A stretch of DNA of 64,000 bases from Natronorubrum halophilum (GCF_003670115.1 NZ_QQTY01000004.1:558001-622000); one strand, 5' to 3'; shown: positions 8,807 through 18,453, counted from the first letter of the stretch. Notes: a model not told the origin generated them from the sequence alone. Translations and numbers: made by a program.

Positions 8807-10035
8807 CGCTGGGACTCACCTCTTTCGGACTTCCGGTCCGATGTGGATCGGCTCACGTCGTTCGCCTCACCCCCATCCGTCGACGCCTGTCCTTCCTCCG
8901 CGGGCGACTCCGCGTTCACGTCGCTTTCGGTCCCCGTTTCCCCCACCCTCGTCTCCGCCCCGTTCCCTTCCTCGAGCGGCGCGCTTTCCTCGTATCCGAC
9001 GTCGAAGACGTCGTGTTTCACGCAGGCCGCTCGATGGGGGTGGCCGTCGGCGCGATCGACCTCGAGCGGTTCGGGGTTGACGCGCGTACAGACCTCTCTG
9101 GCGTCGGGGCAACGGGGATGGAACCGACAGCCCGAGGGCGGGTTGATCGCCTCGGGCATCACGCCCTCGATGGGGTCGAGTTCGTCGACGGTTCGATCGG
9201 GCCGGGGCATCGAATCGAGCAAGGCCTTCGTGTAGGGATGGTTGGTGTCGTAGAACAGTTCGTCCACCGGCGCTTGCTCGACGATTTCGCCGAGGTACAT
9301 CACGTTCACCCGATCGCAGATCTCGGCGACGACGCCCATGTCGTGGGTGACCCAGATAAAGCTCGTGTCGTAGCGATCCTGCAACTCGTCGACGAGGTCC
9401 AGGATCTGGCTCTCGACGGTGACGTCCAGCGCGGTGGTCGGCTCGTCGGCGATGATGAGACTCGGCTCGCAGGCCAGCGCCATCGCGATGAGCACGCGCT
9501 GGCGCATCCCCCCGGAGAACTGGTGGGGGTACTCCTCGTAGCGTTCGTTGGGGTCGGGAATGCCGACCTCCCGAAGCATCGCGATCGCCTCGTCTTTCGC
9601 CTCGTCTGTCGGGAGGTCGCGGTTGATCTCGATGAACTCCCGGAGCTGGCCGCCCACGGTGAACACCGGGTTGAGCGACTCCATCGGATCCTGGAAGATC
9701 ACCGCGATCTCGTTGCCCCGGATCCGATCGCGGATCTCGGATTCCGAGAGCATCTCATCGCGCTCGCGGAGTTCCCCGTCGGGTCCCTCCTCGAGCCCGA
9801 AGATCGTCTCTCCCTTGTAGGTGACTTCCCCGCCGACGATTTCGCCGGGGGTTTCGACGAGGCGCATCAAACTCATCGACGCGACCGACTTGCCGGCCCC
9901 CGACTCGCCGACGAGGCCGACGATCTCGCCCTCGTAGACCTCGAAGGAGATGCCGTCGACGGCGCGAACGGTCCCGGTCTCTGTGAAGAACTGTGTCTTG
10001 AGATTCTCGACGCGAAGGAGTGGTTCTGTGCTCAT
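8803..10035 (-). CDS. dppD: Dipeptide/oligopeptide ABC transporter ATP-binding protein (first ATPase)
   Basis: 410 residues. Walker A GESGAGKS (43-50), signature FSGGMRQR (173-180), Walker B LIIADEP (193-199), H-loop WVTHDMG. The C-terminal oligopeptide-transporter motif has four Cys at 303, 309, 316 and 338; in homologues this cluster has been proposed to bind metal or an Fe-S cluster. After residue 345 there is a 65-residue acidic, Ser/Glu-rich disordered tail ending KSERGESQR, which is a haloarchaeal-style extension. It lies 4 bases downstream of dppC and overlaps dppF by four bases. Confidence 0.92.
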   Translation of the reverse strand: MSTEPLLRVENLKTQFFTETGTVRAVDGISFEVYEGEIVGLVGESGAGKSVASMSLMRLVETPGEIVGGEVTYKGETIFGLEEGPDGELRERDEMLSESEIRDRIRGNEIAVIFQDPMESLNPVFTVGGQLREFIEINRDLPTDEAKDEAIAMLREVGIPDPNERYEEYPHQFSGGMRQRVLIAMALACEPSLIIADEPTTALDVTVESQILDLVDELQDRYDTSFIWVTHDMGVVAEICDRVNVMYLGEIVEQAPVDELFYDTNHPYTKALLDSMPRPDRTVDELDPIEGVMPEAINPPSGCRFHPRCPDAREVCTRVNPEPLEVDRADGHPHRAACVKHDVFDVGYEESAPLEEGNGAETRVGETGTESDVNAESPAEEGQASTDGGEANDVSRSTSDRKSERGESQR

Positions 10036-10039
10036 TGTG

Positions 10040-11065
10040 TTAGTTTTCGATCCGCGGATCCAGCGCGTCCTGCAGCCCGTCGCCGAACAGGTTAAAGCCC
10101 ATAATGGTCACGAGGATCGCAAGCCCCGGCCAGATCGACAGCCAGATGTTCGAGTGCATGTACCGACCGTGCGCGATCCTGAGCATCTCGCCCCAGTCGG
10201 GCGTCGGCGGCTGGGCACCGTAGCCGAGAAAGGAGAGGCCGGCGACGATCAGGATCGTCACGCCGATCTGTAACGTTGCGTACACCATCACGGGCGCGAA
10301 GCTGTTCGGGATGACGTGTCTGCGAATGATGTTCCGGTCTTTTACCCCCGCAGCGCGGGCGGCTTCGATGTAATCCATCTCCCGGACGGAGAGCACGCGA
10401 CTGCGGATGATCCTGGCGAACACCGGAATGAAGGCGATCCCGACGCCGATCACCGCGTACTGGATATCCGGGCTCCCACCGCTGATAAAGACCGTGAAGA
10501 CGATGATCAACACGAGCGGCGGGATCGCGTACACCGTTTCGACCGATCGCATCAGGAGATCGTCCACCCTGCCGCCGTAGTAGCCCGCGATCGAACCGAT
10601 AATCGTCCCGCCGATCAGTCCGATCGCCGTCGACGCGAGTCCGACGCTGACGGACACCTGCGAGCCGTAGACGATCCGCGTGAAGTAATCTCGGCCCTGC
10701 GGGTCGGTTCCGAGCGGCTGCGAGAGGGTCCCGCCCTCGAGGAACATCGGCGGCTGGTTCGGGTTCCCTTCGCCCGGCGGCGGGATCCGCGTCGGGTGGT
10801 CGAAGATCGGCAGCGCCTGTGCGATAGTGTAGTCCGAGACCGCGTCGAACGTGAGCCGCGAGAGGTTGCTGTCGATCGCCGCGAACGCGGCGACGAAGAG
10901 GACGAGCCCGACGATGTACAGCCCGATTCTGGCGGTCGCGTCCCGTTTGACTTTCGCAAGCGTGTATCGCCACCCGACGCGGGCTTCGACCTCTTCGCCG
11001 GCTGTTCCACCCTCGGCTCCGGTACCTGGCTTCTGATCCTCGAGTTGCGATTCGGTCGTTGCCAT
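10040..11065 (-). CDS. dppC: Dipeptide/oligopeptide ABC transporter permease
   Basis: 341 residues. The N-terminal cytoplasmic segment of about 35 residues is acidic, followed by a first membrane helix (IGLYIVGLVLFVAAFAA), a long extracytoplasmic loop (GTDPQGRDYFTRIVYGSQVS, the conserved DppC motif) and five further helices. The EAA coupling motif is EAARAAGVKDRNIIRRHVIPN. The C-terminus WPGLAILVTIMGFNLFGDGLQDALDPR is diagnostic of DppC. It pairs with DppB, 20 bases upstream. Confidence 0.93.
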   Translation of the reverse strand: MATTESQLEDQKPGTGAEGGTAGEEVEARVGWRYTLAKVKRDATARIGLYIVGLVLFVAAFAAIDSNLSRLTFDAVSDYTIAQALPIFDHPTRIPPPGEGNPNQPPMFLEGGTLSQPLGTDPQGRDYFTRIVYGSQVSVSVGLASTAIGLIGGTIIGSIAGYYGGRVDDLLMRSVETVYAIPPLVLIIVFTVFISGGSPDIQYAVIGVGIAFIPVFARIIRSRVLSVREMDYIEAARAAGVKDRNIIRRHVIPNSFAPVMVYATLQIGVTILIVAGLSFLGYGAQPPTPDWGEMLRIAHGRYMHSNIWLSIWPGLAILVTIMGFNLFGDGLQDALDPRIEN

Positions 11066-11085
11066 GTTTTATGCACCTCTCATCG

Positions 11086-12084
11086 TTACTCGCGCTCCCC
11101 GTAGGTTACCCGCGGATCGATGTACGCGTAGGAGATGTCCGTGATGACGACGCCGATGACGAACATGAATCCGAGGACCATCGTGATCCCCATGATCAAC
11201 TGGTAGTCGAGTTGCTGGATCGCCTCGACGAACAGCCGTCCGATCCCGTTGATGGCGAAGACGGTTTCGACCAGAACGGCACCGCCGAGCGCCGTCGACA
11301 GGTTGAGTCCAACGATAGTGATGATCGGTAGCTGGGCCGACCGGAACGCGTGCTTCCGGAGGATCGTCCGCTCGGGCACGCCGTAGGCGCGGGCGAGTTT
11401 GACGTACTCCTCCTGTAACGACTCGATCATCTGCGTTCGCTCGACCCGCATCAACGTCGCCATCTGGAGCGTTCCCAGCGCGATCATCGGTAACAGCAGG
11501 TGTCTGATCGACGCGACCCAGTGCTCGAGGTGGCCGCCGTGGCCGGCCGCTTCGGGCGGTTGCCACGGGTAGACCAGCCCCGCCGATGGGAGGACGCCGA
11601 GCCTGACCGCGAAGACGATGATCAGCATGATTCCGATCCAGAACGAGGGCGTGCTGACGCCGATCAGCGCGACGATCCGCGAGATGTGGTCGGTCGGTTC
11701 GTTTCGCCGCTTGGCCGCGATGACGCCCAGCGGGATCGCTGTCGCGAGCGCGAAGAGGTACGCCGACAGCACCAACAGCAGCGTCGGTCCGACCCGTTCG
11801 AGCATCAGTTCGGAGACGGGCCGCCTGCGGTGGATGCTGTAGCCCAGATCGCCCTGGACGAGCCCGGTCATGTAGTTCCAGTAGCGGACGTGCAGCGGCT
11901 GGTCGAGCCCGTAGCGCTGTTCGATCGTCCTGATGAGTTGCTCGTCGACTTGCTGGCCCTGTAACATGAGCCGGACGGGATCGCCGGGAGCGAGGTTCGC
12001 CAGCACGAACGTGATGACGGAGATCCCGATCAGGACGGGGATCGCCTGTAACAGCCGGTAGATCGTGTATCGGAGCAGCCCCAT
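11086..12084 (-). CDS. dppB: Dipeptide/oligopeptide ABC transporter permease
   Basis: 332 residues with six membrane helices. The family N-terminus (YTIYRLLQAIPVLIGISVITFVL) is followed by APGDPV and the conserved LGLDQP-like segment (QRYGLDQPLHVRYWNYM). The EAA loop is EYVKLARAYGVPERTILRKHAFR, and the end reads DISYAYIDPRVTYGERE. It forms the heterodimeric channel with DppC. A 78-base gap separates it from the binding-protein gene; I see no strong terminator there, so the operon is probably continuous with higher expression of dppA. Confidence 0.93.
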   Translation of the reverse strand: MGLLRYTIYRLLQAIPVLIGISVITFVLANLAPGDPVRLMLQGQQVDEQLIRTIEQRYGLDQPLHVRYWNYMTGLVQGDLGYSIHRRRPVSELMLERVGPTLLLVLSAYLFALATAIPLGVIAAKRRNEPTDHISRIVALIGVSTPSFWIGIMLIIVFAVRLGVLPSAGLVYPWQPPEAAGHGGHLEHWVASIRHLLLPMIALGTLQMATLMRVERTQMIESLQEEYVKLARAYGVPERTILRKHAFRSAQLPIITIVGLNLSTALGGAVLVETVFAINGIGRLFVEAIQQLDYQLIMGITMVLGFMFVIGVVITDISYAYIDPRVTYGERE

Positions 12085-12162
12085 TCGTATCAGATGTGTG
12101 TTGTCGATCGTCGGTCGTCAGCCTCGCCTCGAGTCGGTCGTCGTGGCGTCCACACCACGGGA

Positions 12163-13764
12163 TCACTCCTCGAGGGTAACGTTGTTCTCGCCGGAGACGA
12201 GTTGCGGGTTGTACGCGACGTTCGGATGCGGCTGCATGTCGGTGACGTAGTCCTGAGTCGCGATCGTGTTGTGTTCGGAGTAGGCGGCCATAACGGGGAG
12301 TTCCTCGACGATTTCGTCGATGGCGCTGACGTAGAGTTCGCGCCGCTCGTCCTGGTCGGCCGTCTGCCGAGCCTCGGCGATGTTGTCGTGGAAATCGCCG
12401 CTCCCCTCGTAGAAGTGGCCCTGCGTGACGCCGGCGTTGTCCTCGTGAAAGAGGTTGTAGAGGTAGACGTCCGGGTCGGGCCCCCCCGTCCAGCCGAGGA
12501 TGTACATCTCGTAGTCGTCCGCGCTGCCCGAGATGTAAGTGTCCGTAAGTGTCGCGAAATCGAGGCTCTGGACCTCGGCGTCGTAGCCCAGTTCGTCCAG
12601 CCGCGAGGCGATCAGTTCGCCGAGGGCGATTCGGACGTCGTCCGGCGGGACGATGATGGTCGGATTCCAGGAGTCCGGATCGTCCAGTCCCGATTCGAGG
12701 AGCGATTCGGCCTCGTCCGGATCGTACTCCGGCGTGGCCTCCGCCCACTCGTCCGTCGGGAAATCCCAGCCGAGTTCGTCGACGATCGGCGGAACCGGCG
12801 AGTTCATCGGGGTTGCGCTGTCGCCGAGGTTCGATGAAACGAACTCGCTCATCGAGAACGAGTGCGCGATTCCCCGTCGAACCTCGGGACTGGTCGTCTC
12901 CCCCTCGTTGCAGTTGAACGCGACGTACTGGTAGGACGGACTCCTGGTGCGGTGGACCTCGATCCCCTCCTCGCCGTCGATCTGGTCCCAGTCCGCCGGC
13001 GGAACGGTCGCGATCGCGTCCGTATCGCCCGCGAGGATCTGTGAGACCCGCCCCGCGTCGTCTTCGGCCGCTTCGAACCGGATCGACTCGAGTTCCGGCT
13101 GTGGCTCACCCCAGTAGTCGTCCCAGGCCTCGAGTTCGACGTACTCGTCGGAGGTCCAGTCCTGGAAGGTGAACGGACCGGAGCCGACGGGATCCCGGTT
13201 GTAGCTCTCGCGGTCGTCGGTTCGAACCGACTGGTTGACGACGTATCCCGCCACCGTGAGCGTTTCGAACGGCCCGTAGGGATGATCGAGGTCGAACTGT
13301 ACCGTCCGTTCGTCGACGGCTTCGGTCCCGTCGACGTCGATGAAGTCGTACTCCGGACGGTTGTCGGTGTCCTCCTCGATCGGCGCGGTAAACGAGTGGA
13401 CGACGTCCTCGGCGGTGACGGGATCGCCGTTGTGAAACTCCGCGCCCTCGACGATTTCGACGATGTAGCGCTCGCCGTCGCGCTCTTCTTCGGGTTCGCC
13501 GGCGGCGATCTTCGGCTGGAGTTCGAGCTCGTAGTCGTACTCGTAGAGGCCGTCGTAAACCTGGTGGATGACCTGACTACTGTAGGCGTCGTTCGAGACG
13601 ACCGGATCGAAGTCCCCCTCCGGATTCACTTCCTGCGTGTACAGGAGGCCACCATCCCCCGGGCCGCCGTCCCCACCGATACAGCCGGCCACCATCGCTG
13701 CACTGACTGCTGCACCTGATGCGAGTACCCGCCGCCGCGTGGCGGTGAACTGATCGTGTACCAT
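12163..13764 (-). CDS. dppA: Tat-exported lipoprotein, peptide-binding protein of the dpp system (SBP family 5)
   Basis: 533 residues from MVHDQFTATRRRVLASG. The signal has R10-R12, a hydrophobic stretch and a lipobox ending in C28 (VAGCIGGDG), which fits the haloarchaeal use of Tat for lipid-anchored binding proteins. Earlier in-frame starts (to 14022) are rejected because the signal peptide must be N-terminal. Family 5 motifs: PVTAEDVVHSF, VQFDLDHPYGPF, NRDPVGSGPFTFQDW, VAFNCNEGETTSPEVRRGIAHSF. It captures peptides outside the cell and delivers them to DppBC. First gene of the operon, with a palindrome just upstream (13783-13796). Confidence 0.92.
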   Translation of the reverse strand: MVHDQFTATRRRVLASGAAVSAAMVAGCIGGDGGPGDGGLLYTQEVNPEGDFDPVVSNDAYSSQVIHQVYDGLYEYDYELELQPKIAAGEPEEERDGERYIVEIVEGAEFHNGDPVTAEDVVHSFTAPIEEDTDNRPEYDFIDVDGTEAVDERTVQFDLDHPYGPFETLTVAGYVVNQSVRTDDRESYNRDPVGSGPFTFQDWTSDEYVELEAWDDYWGEPQPELESIRFEAAEDDAGRVSQILAGDTDAIATVPPADWDQIDGEEGIEVHRTRSPSYQYVAFNCNEGETTSPEVRRGIAHSFSMSEFVSSNLGDSATPMNSPVPPIVDELGWDFPTDEWAEATPEYDPDEAESLLESGLDDPDSWNPTIIVPPDDVRIALGELIASRLDELGYDAEVQSLDFATLTDTYISGSADDYEMYILGWTGGPDPDVYLYNLFHEDNAGVTQGHFYEGSGDFHDNIAEARQTADQDERRELYVSAIDEIVEELPVMAAYSEHNTIATQDYVTDMQPHPNVAYNPQLVSGENNVTLEE

Positions 13765-13782
13765 CTTGATACCGAATGTCAC

Positions 13783-13796
13783 CCAATGAGTATTGG
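13783..13796. promoter_or_regulatory. Inverted repeat upstream of dppA, candidate operator
   Basis: CCAAT-GAGT-ATTGG: five-base arms around a four-base centre, 19 bases upstream of the dppA start. A weak TATA-like GTATTAC (minus strand, about 13803-13813) would place the transcription start within this repeat. That is where a repressor site would act. The arms are short, so chance is possible. Confidence 0.35.
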
Positions 13797-14240
13797 TAAC
13801 AGGGTAATACAGGGTTGGCAAGCGAACTTTACTGTAAACATACACGTACACACTGTTCCAGTATTGTACACGGGTGTCCATCTTATCGGACGACGCGAGT
13901 CGGTTTCTGCTCGCTTGATATCGGTCCCACCAGCGTCGGCCGCAGGACGATCCAGTCTCACGAGACCGGACCGAGCCCGCGGACCACGGACTCGAGTTCG
14001 CGAGCGGGGCTTTTCGTCCCAACCGAAACGCGTGAGACGCCGATCGAATCCCGTATCGACTGACCTACCGGTCCACCCATCGTACGGCCGTCATGCGATC
14101 AGATGCGCGGTGACTCGCAGTGGCTACTGTCGCGTGACGGTCAGCAGCGACGACCATCGGGACGTGGTTTCGGATCGAGACCGTGTCGTGACGGACTGAA
14201 TACCGATGGCATTTTTGTTCTGGTCGTACTGATACTGCGT
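13797..14240. other. Intergenic region between dppA and the PPC-domain gene
   Basis: A divergent intergenic stretch of about 440 bases with no supported gene; plus-strand frames here have poor codon bias. The stretch 13797-13865 next to dppA is AT-richer and should hold the dpp promoter. A GATACTG element near 14230 is close to the next start, but no clear TATA box precedes it. Confidence 0.5.
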
Positions 14241-14660
14241 ATGAACTACAGGGCGGTCGAGACGGAATCGGAGTATATCGCCCGCCTCGAGACCGGTGCC
14301 GACTGGCGGGCCGAGATCGAGTCGCTCGCGGACGAGGTTGAAGCCGACGCGGCCTGGTTTAGCGCCCTCGGGGCGGTCCAGAACGCCGAACTCTGGTTCT
14401 ACGATCAGGACGAGTGTGAGTATTATCCGATCGAGTTCGACGAACCGCTCGAGGTCGCGAGTTGCGTCGGCAACGTCTCGTGGCTGGACGGAGAGCGCTT
14501 CGCTCACACGCACGCGGTCCTTTCCGATCCCGACGGCGACGCCGTCGCGGGTCACCTGAACGAGGCGACCGTCTGGGCCGGCGAGGTCCACATGCGCGTC
14601 TTCGAGGAGGGCTTAGAGCGCGAGTACGACGACACCACCGAACTCGACCTCTGGCTCTGA
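14241..14660 (+). CDS. PPC domain (DUF296) protein, possible DNA-binding factor
   Basis: 139 residues, starting MNYRAVETESEYIARL. The fold-defining PPC/DUF296 features are present: EIESLADEVEADAAWFSALGAVQNAELWFYD, the SCVGNVSWLDGERFAHTHAVLSDPDG strand with paired His, and GHLNEATVWAGEVHMRVFEE. PPC domains occur in plant AT-hook proteins and as stand-alone prokaryotic trimers; the His pair suggests metal binding. One base separates its stop from the polC start, so the two are almost certainly co-transcribed. Its molecular role in archaea is not established. Confidence 0.85.
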   Translation: MNYRAVETESEYIARLETGADWRAEIESLADEVEADAAWFSALGAVQNAELWFYDQDECEYYPIEFDEPLEVASCVGNVSWLDGERFAHTHAVLSDPDGDAVAGHLNEATVWAGEVHMRVFEEGLEREYDDTTELDLWL

Positions 14661-14661
14661 C

Positions 14662-17600
14662 ATGCGCGAGGAAGACACGCGGTACTTCGAGCGACTCGAG
14701 TCCCAGTTGGACGAGGCGTTCGACGTCGCCGAGCGCGCCAAGGAACGCGGCAGGGATCCCGAACCCGAGGTCGAGATTCCGGTCGCAAAGGACATGGCCG
14801 ACCGCGTCGAGAACATCCTCGGCATCAACGGCGTCGCCGAACGGGTTCGCGAACTCGAGGGCGAGATGTCCCGCGAGGAGGCCGCCCTCGAACTCGCGAA
14901 GGATTTCGCGGAGGGTCGCGTCGGCGACTACGAGACGAAAGCGGGCAAGATCGAAGGAGCCGTTCGCACTGCGGTCGCCTTGCTCACCGAGGGCGTCGTC
15001 GCCGCGCCGATCGAGGGGATCGACAGGGTCGAAATACTGGCGAACGACGACGGCACCGAGTTCGTCAACGTCTACTACGCCGGACCGATCCGCTCGGCCG
15101 GCGGGACGGCCCAGGCGCTGTCGGTTCTGGTAGGCGACTACACGCGCGCGCTCGTCGGGATCGAACAGTTCAACGCGCGACAGGAGGAGATCGAGCGCTA
15201 CGCCGAGGAAATCGCCCTCTACGACAAGGAGACCGGACTCCAGTACACGCCGAAAGCGAAGGAGGCCAAGTTCATCGCCAAACACCTCCCGATCATGCTC
15301 GACGGGGAGGCCACCGGCGACGAGGAGGTCTCCGGATTTCGCGACTTAGAGCGCGTCGACACCAACAGCGCCCGCGGCGGGATGTGTCTCGTTCTCGCGG
15401 AAGGGATCGCGCTCAAGGCCCCGAAGATCCAGCGCTACACCCGCAATCTCGACGAGATCGACTGGCCGTGGCTGCAGGACCTGATCGACGGTACCTACTA
15501 CGACGAAGTTGACGGGGGCAGCGACGACGAAGCCGAGTCCGACGGTGAGGGCGAAACGGACGACGCCGACGACGATGACGACGACCCCGACGACGCTGCC
15601 GAACCGGACGGCTCCAGCGGCCCGCCCCGCGTCGACACCTCACAGAAGTTCCTCCGCGATCTGATCGCCGGCCGTCCGGTCTTCTCTCATCCCTGTGCTA
15701 AGGGCGGGTTTCGACTGCGATACGGCCGCGCGCGAAATCACGGCTTCGCGACCGCCGGCGTCCACCCCGCCGCGATGCACCTGGTCGACGACTTCCTCGC
15801 GACGGGAACCCAGATCAAAACCGAACGGCCGGGGAAGGCCGCCGGCGTCGTCCCCGTCGACTCGCTCGAAGGCCCGACCGTCAAACTGGCCAACGGCGAC
15901 GTTCGGCGGATCGACGACCCCGAGGACGCCCTCGAGATCAGAAACGGCGTCGAGAAGATCCTCGATCTCGGGGAGTACCTCGTCAACTACGGCGAGTTCG
16001 TAGAGAACAACCACCCGCTTGCTCCCGCCTCCTACACCTACGAGTGGTGGATTCAGGACATCGCGGCCGCCGGGGCCGACGCGCAGGCGATCGAAGACGA
16101 CCCGCGGATCGACCAGGAGTTCCCGCCCGCGACGACGGCCCTCGAGTGGGCGTCGGAGTACGACGCCCCACTCCACCCCGAATACACCTACCTCTGGCAC
16201 GACATCTCGGTCGACGCCTTCTGCGAACTCGCCGAGGCGGTCGCCGACGGCCGGATCGAGCACGATACCGACGCCACCGGCGACGGTACCACGCTCGTCC
16301 TCGAGTACAGCGACGCCGTCCGGGAGGCCCTCGAGACCATCGTCATCGAACACCGCCAGCGTCCGGACGACGGCCGAATCGAGATCGACGACTGGCGACC
16401 GTTCGTCCGAACGACCGGCTGTACCATCCGTGAAACGGCGACCGACGGAGCCACGCTGAATCCCGACGCCCAGCAGCCGAGCATCGAACTCGAGCGCGCG
16501 TGGTCAGAAGACGACCTCTCCGAACGTGCCGAGACCTGGGGTCACGAGGAGGCCGGCGACAACGCCATCGAGACGGTCAACGAGGTGGCCCCCTTCGCGG
16601 TCCGCGAACGCGCGCCGACGCGGGTCGGTAACCGAATGGGCCGCCCGGAGAAGTCGGAGAGCCGCGACCTGAGCCCCGCCGTCCACACCCTGTTCCCGAT
16701 CGGCGAGGCCGGCGGCACGCAGCGCAACGTCGCCGACGCGGCCAAACACGCCGAAACGATGTCGGACACCCCCGGCGTCGTCGAGGTCCAGATCGGCCGT
16801 CACCGCTGTCCCGACTGCGAGACGGAGACGTTCAAGAACCGCTGTCCGGACTGTGACACCCGAACGACGCCCGACTACCGCTGTCCCGACTGCGACACCC
16901 GTATCGAACCCGACGAAGCCGGCCGCGTCGAGTGCGGTCACTGCGAACGCGAGGCCACCTGCGTCGAGAACCGCGAGGTCGACATCCACGAGGAGTACCG
17001 GGACGCGCTCGAGTCGGTCGGCGAGCGCGAGAACGCCTTCGAGATCCTGAAAGGCGTCAAGGGGCTCACCTCGACGACCAAGGTGCCAGAACCCATCGAG
17101 AAGGGCGTCCTGCGGGCCAAACACGACGTCTCAACGTTCAAAGACGGCACCGTCCGTTACGACATGACCGACCTCCCGGTCACGGCCGTCCGCGCGAGCG
17201 AGCTCGACGTCGACGTCGGCCAACTTCAGGCGCTGGGCTACGAGGAGGACATGCACGGCGAACCGCTGACTCACGAGGATCAACTCGTCGAACTCAACGT
17301 GCAGGACATCGTCCTCTCGAACGGCGCGGCCGAGCACATGCTGCAGACCGCGGACTTCATCGACGACCTGCTCGAGCAATACTACGGCCTCGAGCCGTTC
17401 TACGAGATCGAAGATCGACAGGAGTTGGTCGGCGAACTCGTCTTCGGGATGGCGCCGCACACGAGCGCGGCGACTGTCGGGAGAGTGATCGGTTTCACGA
17501 GCGCGGCGGTCGGATACGCGCATCCGTACTTTCACGCCGCCAAGAGGCGCAATTGTGACGGGGACGAAGATTGCGTGATGCTGCTAATGGACGGTCTTTT

Positions 17601-18300
17601 GAACTTTAGTACCAGTTTCTTGCCAGACCAACGGGGAGGGAAGATGGACGCCCCGCTCGTCATGTCCTCGAGAATCGATCCCTCCGAGATTGACGACGAG
17701 GCCCACAACATGGACATCGTCTCGCAGTACCCCCGCGAGTTCTACCTTGCCTCCCTCGAGCAGGCCGATCCCGAATCGGTCGAGATCCAGATCGCCGAGG
17801 AAACGCTCGGCACCGACCTCGAGTACACCGGCTTCGAGCACACTCACGACACCACCGATATCGCGATGGGGCCGGACCTTTCGGCGTACAAGACGCTCGG
17901 CTCGATGATGGACAAGATGGACGCCCAGCTCGAGCTCTCGCGGAAACTTGAGGCCGTCGACGAGACCGACGTCGCCGAGCGGGTCATCGAGTACCACTTC
18001 CTGCCGGACCTGATCGGGAACCTGCGGGCCTTCTCCCGCCAGGAAACCCGCTGTCTCGACTGCGGCGAGAAGTTCCGGCGGATGCCCCTGACCGGGGACT
18101 GTCGGGAGTGTGGCGGCCGCGTCAACCTCACCGTCCACAAGGGGTCCGTGAACAAGTACATGCAGACGGCGATTCAGGTCGCCGACGAGTACGACTGTCG
18201 AGCGTACACGAAACAGCGCTTAGAGGTCCTCGAGCGTTCCCTCGAGAGCGTCTTCGAAAACGACAAGAACAAGCAATCGGGGATCGAGGACTTCATGTGA
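14662..18300 (+). CDS. polC: DNA polymerase II (family D) large subunit DP2, catalytic
   Basis: 1212 residues, the catalytic and dimerising subunit of replicative PolD. Visible are the N-terminal DP2 domain, YYAGPIRSAGGTAQALSVLVGDY near 135-157, a haloarchaeal acidic insertion at about 281-322, zinc ribbons with repeated CPDC pairs (716-761), the catalytic-core segment with KRRNCDGDEDC around 961-972, a second Cys cluster from 1131 (CLDCGEKF...CRECGG) and a C-terminal PIP-like box (QSGIEDF) for PCNA binding. No intein is present although N964/C965 is the usual PolII intein site. Codons from about 17466 to 17640 are unlike the rest of the gene (see finding). Confidence 0.96.
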   Translation: MREEDTRYFERLESQLDEAFDVAERAKERGRDPEPEVEIPVAKDMADRVENILGINGVAERVRELEGEMSREEAALELAKDFAEGRVGDYETKAGKIEGAVRTAVALLTEGVVAAPIEGIDRVEILANDDGTEFVNVYYAGPIRSAGGTAQALSVLVGDYTRALVGIEQFNARQEEIERYAEEIALYDKETGLQYTPKAKEAKFIAKHLPIMLDGEATGDEEVSGFRDLERVDTNSARGGMCLVLAEGIALKAPKIQRYTRNLDEIDWPWLQDLIDGTYYDEVDGGSDDEAESDGEGETDDADDDDDDPDDAAEPDGSSGPPRVDTSQKFLRDLIAGRPVFSHPCAKGGFRLRYGRARNHGFATAGVHPAAMHLVDDFLATGTQIKTERPGKAAGVVPVDSLEGPTVKLANGDVRRIDDPEDALEIRNGVEKILDLGEYLVNYGEFVENNHPLAPASYTYEWWIQDIAAAGADAQAIEDDPRIDQEFPPATTALEWASEYDAPLHPEYTYLWHDISVDAFCELAEAVADGRIEHDTDATGDGTTLVLEYSDAVREALETIVIEHRQRPDDGRIEIDDWRPFVRTTGCTIRETATDGATLNPDAQQPSIELERAWSEDDLSERAETWGHEEAGDNAIETVNEVAPFAVRERAPTRVGNRMGRPEKSESRDLSPAVHTLFPIGEAGGTQRNVADAAKHAETMSDTPGVVEVQIGRHRCPDCETETFKNRCPDCDTRTTPDYRCPDCDTRIEPDEAGRVECGHCEREATCVENREVDIHEEYRDALESVGERENAFEILKGVKGLTSTTKVPEPIEKGVLRAKHDVSTFKDGTVRYDMTDLPVTAVRASELDVDVGQLQALGYEEDMHGEPLTHEDQLVELNVQDIVLSNGAAEHMLQTADFIDDLLEQYYGLEPFYEIEDRQELVGELVFGMAPHTSAATVGRVIGFTSAAVGYAHPYFHAAKRRNCDGDEDCVMLLMDGLLNFSTSFLPDQRGGKMDAPLVMSSRIDPSEIDDEAHNMDIVSQYPREFYLASLEQADPESVEIQIAEETLGTDLEYTGFEHTHDTTDIAMGPDLSAYKTLGSMMDKMDAQLELSRKLEAVDETDVAERVIEYHFLPDLIGNLRAFSRQETRCLDCGEKFRRMPLTGDCRECGGRVNLTVHKGSVNKYMQTAIQVADEYDCRAYTKQRLEVLERSLESVFENDKNKQSGIEDFM
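17466..17640 (+). other. Tract of atypical synonymous codons around the PolII intein site of polC
   Basis: Within an otherwise GC-ending gene, this tract uses AGA, AGG, AAT, TGT, GAA, GAT, CTA, GGT, CTT, TTG (twice), TTT, AGT (twice), CCA and CAA. The protein sequence stays canonical and conserved. The atypical codons are densest from 17542 to 17635 and bracket the codons for N964-C965. Codon use returns to normal at 17641. Confidence 0.8.
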
Positions 18301-18422
18301 GCCGGCGTTTGCACTGCGGTCTATCGCGCTGACGGCAGCGCAGTTGCCCCAGAGCGTGATGTCTCTCGGCAAACTTCGATCAAAACACTGGAAGACGTTC
18401 ATCCTCCCGTTCGCTCGCTTTT

Positions 18423-18439
18423 GTGGCGCTCTGCGCCAC
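18423..18439. repeat. Hairpin A
   Basis: GTGGCGC-TCT-GCGCCAC: perfect seven-base arms with a three-base loop. The GGCGC/GCGCC core with a three-base loop matches the stems inside glyS and leuS. Confidence 0.6.
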
Positions 18440-18453
18440 GCACTCGCTCATAT

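Noticed and set aside
11069-12748. Long alternate minus-strand frame through dppB and the dppA end
   Set aside because: Arg-rich composition typical of a shifted frame; the dpp genes are clear in the correct frames.
14662-18300. An intein within polC
   Set aside because: The KRRNCDGDEDC segment is uninterrupted and total length (1212 residues) is that of an intein-free protein.
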